Shown piece after piece: positions 39,271-48,438 of a stretch of 64,000 nucleotides of DNA (its first letter is position 1; every line of letters starts with the position of its first letter). The DNA lies in contig MOEB01000003.1 in assembly GCA_001939945.1 (NCBI GenBank), positions 62,001 to 126,000 of the forward strand, written 5' to 3'. Below the pieces are notes generated by a model, which was given only the letters and a program-made list of their open reading frames with translations, made no database searches and was not told the origin of the DNA. Made by a program: the position numbers and the translations under genes. Source of the stretch: Aerophototrophica crusticola (GTDB taxonomy: Bacteria; Pseudomonadota; Alphaproteobacteria; Azospirillales; Azospirillaceae).

Positions 39271-41417
39271 GCCGGCACCTTGCGGTCGCGCAGCAGGGAC
39301 AGGATCTCCGCAGCGGCCTTGGGGATGTTGGTGCCGGGGCCGTAGATGGCGGCGGCGCCTGCGTCCAGCAGGAACTGGTAGTCCTGGGGCGGGATCACGC
39401 CGCCGCAGACCACCAGCACGTCGTCCGCCCCTTGCTCCCGCAGGGACTTCACCAGGGCGGGGACCAGGGTCTTGTGGCCGGCGGCCTGGGAGCTGACGCC
39501 CACCACGTGCACGTCGTTCTCCACCGCCTGGCGCGCGGCTTCCTCCGGCGTCTGGAACAGGGGCCCCACGTCCACGTCGAAGCCGATGTCGGCGAAGGCG
39601 GTGGCGATGACCTTGGCGCCGCGGTCATGGCCGTCCTGGCCCATCTTCACGACCAGCATGCGGGGCCGGCGCCCCTCCTCCTCGGCGAAGGCCGCGACCT
39701 CCCCCTGGATGCGCTGGAAGGCGTCGTCGCCCTCATAGGCGGCGCCATAGACGCCGGAGACGCTGCGGACGACGGCACGGTGGCGGGTGAAGACCTGCTC
39801 CAGGGCGTCGCTGATCTCCCCCACCGTGGCCCGGGCGCGGGCGGCGTCGACGGCCAGGGCCAGCAGATTGCCGGTCTTGTCGGTGGCGGCCTGGGTCAGG
39901 GCGGCCAGGGCGGCGCGGACCTTGTCGTCGTCCCGGGCGGCGCGGACGCGCTGCAGGCGGGCGATCTGCGCCTCGCGGACGGCGGTATTGTCGATGTCCA
40001 GCACGTCCACCTTCTCCGGGTTGGCGGGCCGGTACTTGTTGACGCCGACGATCACCTCCTCCGCCCGGTCGATGCGGGCCTGGCGGCGGGCGGCAGCCTC
40101 CTCGATCATCAGCTTGGGCAGGCCGCTCTCCACGGCCTTGGTCATCCCGCCCATGGACTCCACCTGGTCGATCAGCTTCATGGCCTCCGCGGCCAGGCTG
40201 TGGGTCAGGTGCTCCACGTAATAGCTGCCGCCCAGGGGGTCGACCACCTTGGGGATGCCCGTCTCCTCCGCGATGATCAGCTGGGTGTTGCGGGCGATGC
40301 GGGCGCTGAAGGGGGTGGGCAGGCCCAGCGCCTCATCGAAGCTGTTGGTGTGCAGCGACTGCGTGCCGCCCAGGATGGCGGCCAGCGCCTCGATCGTCGT
40401 GCGAACCACGTTGTTGTAGGGGTCCTGCTCGGTCAGGGACACGCCGGACGTCTGGCAGTGGGTGCGCAGGGCCAGGGATCGAGCGTCCTTCGGCTGGAAG
40501 TGCTTCTGCATCAGCTCCGCCCACAGCAAGCGGGCGGCGCGCAGCTTCGCCACCTCCATGAAGAAGTTCATGCCGATGGCGAAGAAGAAGGACAGGCGCG
40601 GCGCGAACTCATCCACCGCCAGGCCCTTGGACAACGCGGCGCGCACATATTCCAGCCCGTCTGCGATGGTGAAGGCCAGCTCCTGCACCGCGGTCGCGCC
40701 GGCTTCCTGCATGTGGTAGCCGGAGATGGAGATGGAGTTGAACTTGGGCATGTGGCGGGCCGTGTACTCGATGATGTCGGCCACGATGCGCATGCTGGGG
40801 TCCGGCGGGTAGATGTAGGTGTTCCGGACCATGAACTCCTTCAGGATGTCATTCTGGATGGTGCCGGACAGGGTCTCCGGCCCGGCGCCCTGCTCCTCCC
40901 CCGCCACGATGTACATGGCCATGATGGGCAGCACGGCGCCGTTCATGGTCATGGACACGCTCATCTTGTCCAACGGGATGCCGTCGAACAGGATCTTCAT
41001 GTCCTCCACGCTGTCGATGGCGACGCCGGCCTTGCCCACGTCGCCCACCACGCGGGGGTGGTCGCTGTCATAGCCGCGGTGGGTGGCCAGGTCGAAGGCC
41101 ACGGACAGGCCCATCTGCCCGGCCTTCAGGTTGGCCTTGTAGAAGGCGTTGGACTCCTCCGCCGTGCTGAAGCCGGCGTACTGGCGGATGGTCCAGGGTT
41201 TGGCCGAATACATGGTGGCGCGGGGCCCGCGCACGAACGGGGCGAAGCCGGGCAGCGTCTCCGTCTCCAGCCCCTCCAGGTCCGCCGCGGTGTACAGCGG
41301 CTTGACCGCGATCCCCTCCGGCGTCGTCCAGGTGAGCGTGTCCGCGGAGGCGCCCTTGATGTCCTTCGCGGCCAGCTTCTCCCAGTCGGCCAGGGTCTTC
41401 TTCGGGAAGGTGGTCAT
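39267..41417 (-). CDS. mcm: Methylmalonyl-CoA mutase
   Basis: 716-residue adenosylcobalamin-dependent enzyme interconverting (R)-methylmalonyl-CoA and succinyl-CoA, the last step of propionyl-CoA assimilation. The catalytic barrel includes [53 protein letters not shown] and THCQTSG. The C-terminal B12 domain has the cobalt-binding His597 in GQDGHDRG, followed by [10 protein letters not shown] and GGVIPPQDY. This is the single-chain form. Start Met precedes [15 protein letters not shown]; a 15-residue extension is less likely. It lies downstream of pccA but is separated from it by a hicAB module. No epimerase gene is seen here. Confidence 0.95.
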   Translation of the reverse strand: MTTFPKKTLADWEKLAAKDIKGASADTLTWTTPEGIAVKPLYTAADLEGLETETLPGFAPFVRGPRATMYSAKPWTIRQYAGFSTAEESNAFYKANLKAGQMGLSVAFDLATHRGYDSDHPRVVGDVGKAGVAIDSVEDMKILFDGIPLDKMSVSMTMNGAVLPIMAMYIVAGEEQGAGPETLSGTIQNDILKEFMVRNTYIYPPDPSMRIVADIIEYTARHMPKFNSISISGYHMQEAGATAVQELAFTIADGLEYVRAALSKGLAVDEFAPRLSFFFAIGMNFFMEVAKLRAARLLWAELMQKHFQPKDARSLALRTHCQTSGVSLTEQDPYNNVVRTTIEALAAILGGTQSLHTNSFDEALGLPTPFSARIARNTQLIIAEETGIPKVVDPLGGSYYVEHLTHSLAAEAMKLIDQVESMGGMTKAVESGLPKLMIEEAAARRQARIDRAEEVIVGVNKYRPANPEKVDVLDIDNTAVREAQIARLQRVRAARDDDKVRAALAALTQAATDKTGNLLALAVDAARARATVGEISDALEQVFTRHRAVVRSVSGVYGAAYEGDDAFQRIQGEVAAFAEEEGRRPRMLVVKMGQDGHDRGAKVIATAFADIGFDVDVGPLFQTPEEAARQAVENDVHVVGVSSQAAGHKTLVPALVKSLREQGADDVLVVCGGVIPPQDYQFLLDAGAAAIYGPGTNIPKAAAEILSLLRDRKVPA

Positions 41418-41468
41418 GGTACCCTCTTGGCAGGATGCTGGTTCGCCGGGGCGGGCCGGCATTCGGTG

Positions 41469-41873
41469 TCAGCCCAAATCGTGGGCACGCAGGGTCAGTT
41501 CGGCGATCAGGCCGCCACGGCTCTTGTTCCGGCTGGCGGCCATGTCGTCCAGACGGCGGAGCACCCGGCGGGGCAGGGTGATGTTGACGCGCTCGATCGT
41601 GTCGTCGGCCACGACGCTGTCCAGCTCGACCACGCCGACGGTCCAGCCGGCAAAGTCGGGGTTCCGTGCCAAGGTGTCGAGCGGGGAGGGGGGCGGGATC
41701 GGCTCGCCCGTGTCCAGCGCGGCGTCGATCCAGGCGGCAGCGGCCTCCTTGGCCGCGTCCAGCGCCGCGTCCAGCGTGTCCCCGGCCGAGAAGCAGCCGG
41801 GCAGGTCCGGCACGACGACGCCGAAGGCCTGCGTGTCAGACCCGGGTTCGATCAGGATGGGGTATCGCATCAT
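41469..41873 (-). CDS. hicB: HicB-type antitoxin
   Basis: 134-residue antitoxin of the HicAB system. The N-terminal partial RNase H-like domain reads YPILIEPGSDTQAFGVVVPDLPGCFSAGDTLDAALDAAKEA, with the usual PDLPGC motif. The C-terminal part (VNITLPRRVLRRLDDMAASRNKSRGGLIAELTL) is a ribbon-helix-helix DNA-binding domain, so it should repress its own promoter; a palindrome upstream of hicA fits this. Its ATG overlaps the hicA stop (ATGA). The pair sits between pccA and mcm, in the same orientation. Confidence 0.88.
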   Translation of the reverse strand: MMRYPILIEPGSDTQAFGVVVPDLPGCFSAGDTLDAALDAAKEAAAAWIDAALDTGEPIPPPSPLDTLARNPDFAGWTVGVVELDSVVADDTIERVNITLPRRVLRRLDDMAASRNKSRGGLIAELTLRAHDLG

Positions 41874-42049
41874 AGCCCTGCCTGCCTGCGGATCGCCTTG
41901 ACCAGACCCGGCCCCAGATCCTTCTTCGGGTGGGGCACGACGACGATGCCGGGCCGCTCCGGGTGGGTGAAGACGTGGTGCGACCCACGCACCCGGTCCA
42001 GGACCCACCCGGCCCCCGCCAGTTCACGGATCAGGTCGGCGCTCTTCAC
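41870..42049 (-). CDS. hicA: HicA-type mRNA-interferase toxin
   Basis: 59-residue toxin with a dsRNA-binding-like fold. KSADLIRELAGAGWVLDRVRGSHHVFTHP contains the catalytic His of the family (GSHHVF) and the basic C-terminal PKKDLGPGLVKAIRRQAGL is typical. HicA cleaves mRNA and tmRNA when HicB is degraded. The GTG at 42049 is preferred from family length; another GTG at 42067 would add six residues and lies in the operator palindrome. Toxin-first order is the standard hicAB arrangement. Confidence 0.85.
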   Translation of the reverse strand: MKSADLIRELAGAGWVLDRVRGSHHVFTHPERPGIVVVPHPKKDLGPGLVKAIRRQAGL

Positions 42050-42050
42050 G

Positions 42051-42067
42051 GTGTGTAACCTACACAC
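42051..42067. promoter_or_regulatory. Palindromic operator at hicA
   Basis: GTGTGTAACCTACACAC is a perfect inverted repeat (seven-base arms, three-base centre) directly before the hicA start codon. Location and symmetry fit autorepression by the ribbon-helix-helix domain of HicB. Because it occupies the ribosome-binding position, translation may start leaderless or from the GTG inside it. Confidence 0.6.
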
Positions 42068-42103
42068 TTATCAGGAAAGCGTCAACCATGACCCCGGCCC
42101 CTT

Positions 42104-44104
42104 TCACTCGAACTCGATGATCTTGTCGTCCACGGCCAGGCTGGCGCCCTTCTCAGCGTGGACCTTCTTGACCGTGCCATCGCTCTCGGCGCGGAGGATG
42201 TTTTCCATCTTCATGGCCTCCACCACCGCCAGCTCCTGCCCCGCCTTCACCGCGTCGCCCTCCTTGACGGCGACGGAGACCAGCAGGCCCGGCATGGGGC
42301 TGAGCAGGTACTTGGACATGTCGGGGGGCAGCTTCACCGGCATCAGGGCCTTCAGGGCCGCCGCCTTGGGCGTCAGCACCTGCACCAGCAGCTCCGCCCC
42401 GCCCTGGCGCAGCAGCCAGCCGGTGCCGCGCTGCTCAACCTGAACGCTCAAGCTCTCGCCGCCCACGGTGCCCTGCCAGAGCACCTGGCCCGGGTCCCAC
42501 TCCCCGCGCACAGGCACCGTGCCGTCGGCGAAGGCCACGTCGGCGCCGCCGTCCACCTCCCGCACGGTGGCGGCGTGGTTCTCCTGGTTGTGGCGGGCCA
42601 CCCACTGCTCCCCGGCGCGGCGGCCATGGCCGGCGAGCTGGCCGGACACCATGCCGTCGCGCCCGGCCGCCCGGCGCTGGGCCATCAGGGCAACGGCCAG
42701 CAGCTTCTTCAACTGGGCCGGCGGCAGCTCCACCCCGTGGAAGCCATCCCGGAACTCCTCCGCGATCAGGTTGGTGGTCAGCCGCCCCTCCCGGAACCGC
42801 TCCAGCCCCATCAGGGCGGCCAGGAAGCTGATGTTCTGGCCGACGCCGCGGATTTGGAAGGCGTCCAGCGCGTCGCCCATGGCCTGGGTCGCTTGGGCGC
42901 GGGTGGGGGCCCAGGTGATCAGCTTGGCGATCATGGGGTCGTAGAACATGCTGATCTCGCCGCCCTCATACACGCCGGTGTCGACGCGCACGATGGACCC
43001 GTCCGCCTTGGTCCCCTCCACGGGCGGGCGGTAGCGGGTGACGCGGCCGGTGCTGGGCAGGAAGCCGCGGGTCGGCTCCTCCGCGTACACGCGGGCCTCG
43101 ATGGACCAGCCGTTCAGCTTCACGTCATCCTGGGTGATGGGCAGCTTCTCCCCCGCCGCCACGCGGATCATCAGCTCCACCAGGTCCAGGCCGGTGACCA
43201 TCTCCGTCACCGGGTGCTCCACCTGCAGGCGGGTGTTCATCTCCAGGAAATAGAAGTTCCGGTCCTTGTCGACGATGAACTCCACCGTGCCGGCGCTGCG
43301 GTACTGCACGGCCTTGGCCAGGGCCACGGCCTGTTCACCCATCGCCCGGCGGGTCGCCTCGTCCAGGAAGGGGCTCGGCGCCTCCTCGATCACCTTCTGG
43401 TGGCGGCGCTGGATGGAGCATTCGCGCTCGCCCAGGTACACCGTGTTGCCGAAGGCGTCGGCCAGCACCTGGATCTCGATGTGGCGCGGCTCCTCCACAT
43501 ACTTCTCGATGAACACCCGGTCGTCGGCGAAGCTGGACCGCGCCTCGTTCGACGCGGAGCGGAAGCCCTCCCGCACCTGGGCGTCGTCATAGGCCACGCG
43601 CATGCCCTTGCCGCCGCCGCCAGCGGACGCCTTGACCATGACGGGGTAGCCGATGTCCCGGGCGATGCGCACCGCCTCCTCATCGTCGCGGATGACGCCG
43701 AGGTAGCCGGGGACGGTGCTGACGCCGGCCGCGCGGGCCAGCTTCTTCGACTCGATCTTGTCGCCCATGGCGCCGATGGCGTGGACGTCGGGGCCGATGA
43801 AGGTGATGCCGTTGGCCTTCAGCAACTCACAGAAGTGCGCCTTCTCGGACAGGAAGCCGTAGCCGGGGTGGACGGCCTGGGCGCCCGTGGCTTTGCAGGC
43901 CTCCACGATCTTCTCGGCCACGAGGTAGGATTGGGCCGAGGGGGCCGGGCCGATGGCCACCGCCTCATCCGCCATCTCCACATGCAGCGCGCCGGCGTCC
44001 GCCTCCGAATAGACGGCCACGGTCTTGATGCCCATGCGCTTGGCGGTCTTGATCACGCGGCAGGCGATCTCGCCGCGGTTCGCGACCAGGATCTTCGTGA
44101 ACAT
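42104..44104 (-). CDS. pccA: Propionyl-CoA carboxylase, biotin-carrying alpha subunit
   Basis: 666-residue cytosolic subunit that carboxylates biotin with ATP and bicarbonate and carries the biotin to the beta subunit. The biotin carboxylase part starts MFTKILVANRGEIACRVI and includes the ATP-grasp lid VMVKASAGGGGKGMRV, the EKYVEEPRHIEIQVLAD segment and FLEMNTRLQVEHPVTEM. A BT domain follows (~470-590), and the biotinyl domain ends the protein with the acceptor Lys632 in EAMKMEN. The BT domain and partner pccB point to propionyl-CoA rather than acetyl-CoA. It is preceded by an unidentified ORF 12 bases upstream. Confidence 0.93.
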   Translation of the reverse strand: MFTKILVANRGEIACRVIKTAKRMGIKTVAVYSEADAGALHVEMADEAVAIGPAPSAQSYLVAEKIVEACKATGAQAVHPGYGFLSEKAHFCELLKANGITFIGPDVHAIGAMGDKIESKKLARAAGVSTVPGYLGVIRDDEEAVRIARDIGYPVMVKASAGGGGKGMRVAYDDAQVREGFRSASNEARSSFADDRVFIEKYVEEPRHIEIQVLADAFGNTVYLGERECSIQRRHQKVIEEAPSPFLDEATRRAMGEQAVALAKAVQYRSAGTVEFIVDKDRNFYFLEMNTRLQVEHPVTEMVTGLDLVELMIRVAAGEKLPITQDDVKLNGWSIEARVYAEEPTRGFLPSTGRVTRYRPPVEGTKADGSIVRVDTGVYEGGEISMFYDPMIAKLITWAPTRAQATQAMGDALDAFQIRGVGQNISFLAALMGLERFREGRLTTNLIAEEFRDGFHGVELPPAQLKKLLAVALMAQRRAAGRDGMVSGQLAGHGRRAGEQWVARHNQENHAATVREVDGGADVAFADGTVPVRGEWDPGQVLWQGTVGGESLSVQVEQRGTGWLLRQGGAELLVQVLTPKAAALKALMPVKLPPDMSKYLLSPMPGLLVSVAVKEGDAVKAGQELAVVEAMKMENILRAESDGTVKKVHAEKGASLAVDDKIIEFE

Positions 44105-44115
44105 GGGTCAGGACC

Positions 44116-44544
44116 TCAATGGCTGGCCGGGCCGGCCCGGCGGGCGGCGGCGGGACGGGTGGCGGGTTGGCGGTTGCGGAAGACGAACTCGTCCGGCGCC
44201 CGGGAGAACAGCACCTGGCCGCACCCTAGGCGGCGGCGCAGGGTGTCGCCATCGCGGCGCACCTGGTCGCGGAAACGGGCCAGCGGCATCACCTCGATAT
44301 GGGCGCGCAGCTTGGCGCGGCTGAGGAAGCTGGCGTCCTGCTTGCGGTGCTGGCCGTTGCGGACCAGCACCAGCACGCCCGGCTGGTCGGCGCCCTCATC
44401 CGTCCGCTCCTCCGGGTCGGGGGGCAGCAGGTAGACGCGGACGGGGTCCAGGTTCTCCACCACGGACCAGAGGGATTCGGCGAAGCCGGGGCCCAAGGAG
44501 GGGACGTAGTCGGGCCCGCGGGTCGGGTCGGGGGGCATCAGCAT
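44116..44544 (-). CDS. Unknown protein, possibly a degenerate nucleotidyltransferase fold
   Basis: 142-residue soluble protein of unrecognised family. A strong SD (GGGGGAGG) sits 8 bases before the ATG, and the gene is tightly spaced between pccB (20 bases) and pccA (12 bases), so it is very likely real. Residues ~30-110 have a pattern like small nucleotidyltransferases: a beta strand (VRVYLLPPDP) where GSRA normally sits, GVLVLVR in place of the DIDLLV strand, then HIEVMPLARFRDQVRRDGDTLRRRLGCGQVLFSR, similar to their C-terminal segment. The catalytic Gly-Ser and Asp pair are absent, so enzymatic transfer is unlikely. The tail is basic and Ala/Arg-rich. Confidence 0.6.
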   Translation of the reverse strand: MLMPPDPTRGPDYVPSLGPGFAESLWSVVENLDPVRVYLLPPDPEERTDEGADQPGVLVLVRNGQHRKQDASFLSRAKLRAHIEVMPLARFRDQVRRDGDTLRRRLGCGQVLFSRAPDEFVFRNRQPATRPAAARRAGPASH

Positions 44545-44563
44545 GGGACGGTCCTCCCCCCGG

Positions 44564-46099
44564 TCAGAGTGGCAGGTTGTCGTGCTTCTTCCAGGGGTTC
44601 TGGAGCTGCTTGGTCCGCAGCAGCGCCAGCGCCCGGCACACCCGCTTGCGGGTGTTGTGGGGCATGATCACGTCGTCCACATAGCCGCGGCTGGCCGCGA
44701 CGAAGGGGTTGGCGAACTTCTCCCGGTATTCCTCCGTCCGGGCGGCGATCTTGTCGGCGTCGCCCATGTCCTGGCGGAAGATGATCTCCACGGCCCCCTT
44801 CGGGCCCATCACCGCGATCTCCGCGCTGGGCCAGGCATAGTTGGCGTCGCCGCGCAGGTGCTTGGAGGCCATGACGTCGTACGCACCGCCATAGGCCTTG
44901 CGGGTGATGACGGTGACCTTGGGCACGGTGGCTTCCGCGTACGCGAACAGCAGCTTGGCGCCATGCTTGATGATCCCGCCGTACTCCTGCGCCGTGCCGG
45001 GCAGGAAGCCGGGCACGTCCACGAAGGTGACGATGGGGATGTTGAAGGCGTCGCAGAAGCGCACGAAGCGGGCGGCCTTGCGGCTGCTGTCGATGTCCAG
45101 GCAGCCCGCCAGCACCATGGGCTGGTTGGCGACGAAGCCCACCGTGCTGCCCTGCATGCGGCCGAAGCCGATGATGATGTTCTTGGCGTAGTCCGGCTGG
45201 ACCTCGAAGAAGTCCCCCTCATCCACGACCTTCAGGATCAGCTCCTTCATGTCATAGGGCTTGTTGGGGTTGGCCGGGACCAGCGTGTCCAGGCTCAGCT
45301 CCGGCCGGTCCGCCGGGTCGGCGGTGGGGCGGACGGGGGGCTGCTCCCGGTTGGACAGGGGCAGGAAGTCGAACAGGCGCCGGGCCTGGAGCAGGGACTC
45401 CACGTCGTCGTCGAAGGCGAGGTCGGCCACGCCCGACTTGGCGGTGTGGGTCACCGCACCACCCAGCTCCTCCGCCGTCACCACCTCATGCGTCACCGTC
45501 TTCACTACGTCGGGGCCGGTGACGAACATGTAGCTGCTGTCCTTCACCATCATGATGAAGTCGGTCATGGCCGGGCTGTACACGGCACCGCCGGCACAGG
45601 GCCCCATGACCAGGGAAAGCTGCGGCACGACGCCGGAGGCCATCACGTTGCGCTGGAACACCTCGGCATAGCCGCCCAGGGACGCGACACCTTCCTGGAT
45701 GCGGGCGCCGCCGCTGTCGTTCAGGCCGATGACGGGGGCCCCGACCTTCATGGCCTGGTCCATCACCTTGCAGATCTTCTCGGCATGGGCTTCCGACAGG
45801 GAGCCGCCGAACACCGTGAAGTCCTGGCTGAAGACGAAGACCGGGCGGCCGTTGATGGTGCCGTGGCCGGTGACGACGCCATCGCCGGCCACCTTCTGCT
45901 CCGCCATGCCGAAGTCGGCGCAGCGGTGCTCCACGAACATGTCCCATTCCTCGAACGAGCCCTCGTCCAGCAGGACCTCAAGCCGCTCCCGCGCGGTCAG
46001 CTTGCCCTTGGCGTGCTGGCCCTGGATGCGCTTCTGCCCGCCGCCGGCCCGGGCCTCGGCGCGCTTCTTCTCCAGCATGTCGATGATGGCGATGGTCAC
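44564..46099 (-). CDS. pccB: Propionyl-CoA carboxylase, carboxyltransferase beta subunit
   Basis: 511-residue subunit that transfers CO2 from carboxybiotin to propionyl-CoA. Crotonase-fold halves are visible: [37 protein letters not shown] and [11 protein letters not shown] in the N-half; [37 protein letters not shown] and [11 protein letters not shown] in the C-half. The GTG start at 46099 is chosen because GGGGGAG lies 9 bases upstream and the sequence then matches family N-termini ([16 protein letters not shown]). First gene of the minus-strand operon pccB-ORF-pccA-hicA-hicB-mcm. The divergent ScfR-like regulator gene begins 235 bases away. Confidence 0.94.
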   Translation of the reverse strand: MTIAIIDMLEKKRAEARAGGGQKRIQGQHAKGKLTARERLEVLLDEGSFEEWDMFVEHRCADFGMAEQKVAGDGVVTGHGTINGRPVFVFSQDFTVFGGSLSEAHAEKICKVMDQAMKVGAPVIGLNDSGGARIQEGVASLGGYAEVFQRNVMASGVVPQLSLVMGPCAGGAVYSPAMTDFIMMVKDSSYMFVTGPDVVKTVTHEVVTAEELGGAVTHTAKSGVADLAFDDDVESLLQARRLFDFLPLSNREQPPVRPTADPADRPELSLDTLVPANPNKPYDMKELILKVVDEGDFFEVQPDYAKNIIIGFGRMQGSTVGFVANQPMVLAGCLDIDSSRKAARFVRFCDAFNIPIVTFVDVPGFLPGTAQEYGGIIKHGAKLLFAYAEATVPKVTVITRKAYGGAYDVMASKHLRGDANYAWPSAEIAVMGPKGAVEIIFRQDMGDADKIAARTEEYREKFANPFVAASRGYVDDVIMPHNTRKRVCRALALLRTKQLQNPWKKHDNLPL

Positions 46100-46227
46100 G
46101 GCCGGGCACTCCCCCTGCAGGTTCACGTTCTTGGCGTTGGCGCGGGGACAAAACATGCGCGCGGCACTAGGTTTCCCCCGGTGCCGCCTGCTTGGCAAGC
46201 TTCGCAACCCGCGACCGAATGGTCACT

Positions 46228-46323
46228 TTCGAATTCGAAACTCGCAAAGATTGGGTGGACGCGCCAAGGCGTGATCGGGCAAAGTTTCGCAAGCGAGTTT
46301 TGCAAAGTGGCGAATTTTGCGAA
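46228..46323. promoter_or_regulatory. Candidate ScfR/RamB-like operator cluster between pccB and its regulator
   Basis: The 234-base divergent region holds repeated TTTGC/GCAAA motifs: TTTCGCAA (46285-46292), TTTTGCAAA (46298-46306) and AATTTTGCGAA (46313-46323), plus the palindrome TTCGAATTCGAA (46228-46239). RamB-type regulators of acyl-CoA metabolism are known to bind TTTGCAAA-like sites. The three sites lie just upstream of the regulator's own start and could serve both genes. Confidence 0.5.
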
Positions 46324-46333
46324 GGCCCTTGGG

Positions 46334-47767
46334 ATGGCGATGTCGGGCAAGGTTTATGCGGGGGAGCGGGTCCGGCAGGCGCGGGAGCGGCTGGGAATGA
46401 CCCAGGGGGCGTTGGCGGCGGCGTCCGGCCTGTCGCCCAGCTACCTGAACCAGATCGAGCGGAACCAGCGGCCGCTCAGCGCCTCCGCCCTGATCCGGCT
46501 GTCGGCGCAGCTGGGGGTGGAGCCGGCCTATTTCGCCGATGACACTGATCTGCGGCTGGCCAGCGCCCTGCGCGAGGCCCTGGGCGACCCGATCTTCGCA
46601 GGTGCCGGGGCGGCGGCGGGGGAAGCGAAAGACTGTGTCCGCGCCGCGCCGGCCATGGCGGGGGAGTTCGTGCGGCTTTACCGCGCATACCAGGCGTTGG
46701 GGGAAGAGTACCGGTCGTTGCGGGAGCGGGTGGGCGCCGACCCGGCCCTGTCGGGGGCGGCCCCCTTCCCCTATGACGAGGTGCGGGACCTGTTCCAGCT
46801 CCGCCGCAACCACTTCGAGGCCATCGACCACGCGGCGGAGCGGTTCGCCGAGGCCGCCGATATCCGCGTGGGGCGGGCGCTGGAGGACCTTGCGGGCTAT
46901 CTGGCCGACCGTCATGGGGTGGAGGTGCGGGTGGTGGCCGGCCTGACCCGGGAGGGGGTGCTTTGGCGGTTCGACCAGGGGCAGCGGCTGCTGGCCATCG
47001 CGGAGAACGCGCCGCGGGAAAGCCGCGCCTTCTTCCTGGCCCACCAACTGGCGCTGCTGGAGCACGGGGGCCTGATCGACGCGGAGGTGGAGCGGGCAGG
47101 GCTGGGCAGCGCCGAGGCGCGTGGGCTGGCGCGGACGGGCCTTGCGAACTATTTTGCCGGGGCGGTGCTGCTGCCCTATGGCCGCTTCCTGGCGGAGGCG
47201 CGGCGACTGCGCCACGACGTGGAGCGGTTGCAGGCCGTGTTCGGCACCAGCTTCGAGCAGGTCTGCCACCGGTTGAGCACCCTGCAACGGCCGGGCAACC
47301 CGGGCATCCCCTTCTATTTCATGAAGGTGGATTTGGCCGGCAACATCTCCAAGCGCAGCAGCGCCAACCGCTTCCAGTTCGCCCGCTTCGGCGGCGCCTG
47401 CCCCCTGTGGAACGTGCACCAGGCGTTCAACCACCCGGGCCAGGTGCTGGTGCAGTTGGCCCAGACGCCGGATGGGGTGGGGTACCTGTGCGTGGCCCGC
47501 ACCGTGACCAGCAGCGGCGGCGCCTACCTGGCCCGCCCTCGGGAGGCGGCGGTGGGCTTCGGCTGCGAGGTGGCCCATGCGGACCAGCTGGTCTACGCCG
47601 CGGGGCTGGACCTTCGGAACCTGGAGGCCGCCGTGCCGGTGGGGCCGGGCTGCCGCGTCTGCGACCGCGAAAGCTGCCGCCACCGGGCCTTCCCGCCGGT
47701 GGGGCGGTCGCTGCGGGTGGACGGGCTGGAACGGCGGGTGGTGCCCTATGCGGTGACGCTGGGGTAG
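46334..47767 (+). CDS. Short-chain fatty acyl transcriptional regulator (XRE-HTH, ScfR/RamB family)
   Basis: 477-residue regulator of propionate/acetate metabolism. N-terminal XRE helix-turn-helix at residues ~8-65 (ERVRQARERLGMTQGALAAASGLSPSYLNQIERNQRPLS). The middle is an ImmA/IrrE-like domain with a degraded zinc motif (FFLAHQLALLEHG, FAGAVLLPYGRFL). The C-terminal ~150 residues are the ScfR domain with FARFGGACPLWNVHQAF and cysteines near the end (CRVCDRESCRHRAFPP). Family members sense short-chain acyl-CoA and control pcc, mcm or methylcitrate genes. The ATG at 46334 is used; the long open frame upstream is the antisense of pccB. Divergent to pccB. Confidence 0.85.
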   Translation: MAMSGKVYAGERVRQARERLGMTQGALAAASGLSPSYLNQIERNQRPLSASALIRLSAQLGVEPAYFADDTDLRLASALREALGDPIFAGAGAAAGEAKDCVRAAPAMAGEFVRLYRAYQALGEEYRSLRERVGADPALSGAAPFPYDEVRDLFQLRRNHFEAIDHAAERFAEAADIRVGRALEDLAGYLADRHGVEVRVVAGLTREGVLWRFDQGQRLLAIAENAPRESRAFFLAHQLALLEHGGLIDAEVERAGLGSAEARGLARTGLANYFAGAVLLPYGRFLAEARRLRHDVERLQAVFGTSFEQVCHRLSTLQRPGNPGIPFYFMKVDLAGNISKRSSANRFQFARFGGACPLWNVHQAFNHPGQVLVQLAQTPDGVGYLCVARTVTSSGGAYLARPREAAVGFGCEVAHADQLVYAAGLDLRNLEAAVPVGPGCRVCDRESCRHRAFPPVGRSLRVDGLERRVVPYAVTLG

Positions 47768-47768
47768 G

Positions 47769-48347
47769 TCACCCCCGCCCGATCAGGCCCAGGAACTCCC
47801 GCCGCGTCTTCGGGTCGGTGCGGAAGGCGCCCAGCATGCGGCTGGTGACCATCATGGTGCCTGGCTTGTGGACGCCGCGGGTGGTCATGCATTGGTGGCT
47901 GGCCTCTACCACCACGGCCACGCCCAGGGGCTGGAGCACGTCCTGCAAGGCGTTGGCGATCTGGGCGGTCATCTTCTCCTGGATCTGCAGGCGCTTGGCA
48001 TAGGCTTCCACCAGCCGGGCCAGCTTGGAGATGCCCACGACCCGGGTGCGCGGCAGGTAGGCCACGTGGGCCTTGCCGATGATGGGGGCCATGTGGTGCT
48101 CGCAATGGCTCTCGAAGCCGATGTCGCGGAGCACCACCATCTCATCATAGCCGGCGGTCTCCTCGAAGGTGCGGGCCAGCAGCTCCATGGGGTCCTCGCC
48201 ATAGCCGGCGAAGAACTCCTGGTAAGAGCGCACCACCCGGTCGGGGGTGCCCAGCAGCCCTTCCCGCGTCGGGTCGTCGCCGGCCCAGCGGATCAGGGTG
48301 CGCACCGCCGCCTCCGCTTCCTCCCGGCTTGGCATGTCGCCTGTCAT
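47769..48347 (-). CDS. folE: GTP cyclohydrolase I
   Basis: 192-residue enzyme converting GTP to 7,8-dihydroneopterin triphosphate, the first step to folate and to 7-deazaguanine products. The zinc and active-site motifs are [22 protein letters not shown] and [12 protein letters not shown], with TSRMLGAF at the C-terminus; all key residues are present (Cys and His of CEHH, later Cys in QCMTTRG). The double ATG at 48350/48347 follows GGAG; the second has the better spacing. It converges on the ScfR-like gene with only one base between stops. Confidence 0.93.
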   Translation of the reverse strand: MTGDMPSREEAEAAVRTLIRWAGDDPTREGLLGTPDRVVRSYQEFFAGYGEDPMELLARTFEETAGYDEMVVLRDIGFESHCEHHMAPIIGKAHVAYLPRTRVVGISKLARLVEAYAKRLQIQEKMTAQIANALQDVLQPLGVAVVVEASHQCMTTRGVHKPGTMMVTSRMLGAFRTDPKTRREFLGLIGRG

Positions 48348-48438
48348 CATCCAACTCCGATCAAGCTTCGCTGCCCTATTGACCCCAAGGCTCGGGGCAA
48401 GGTTCCTGACGGTAAACATAACCGATGGGGAGGGCAGG

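Noticed and set aside
39432-42443. 1003-codon plus-strand open frame opposite mcm, hicAB and pccA
   Set aside because: Covers several well-supported minus-strand genes and translates to Gly/His/Leu-rich sequence without domains.
44543-46333. Upstream part of the open frame that leads into the ScfR-like regulator
   Set aside because: Antisense of pccB; the real regulator starts at 46334 where the XRE domain begins.
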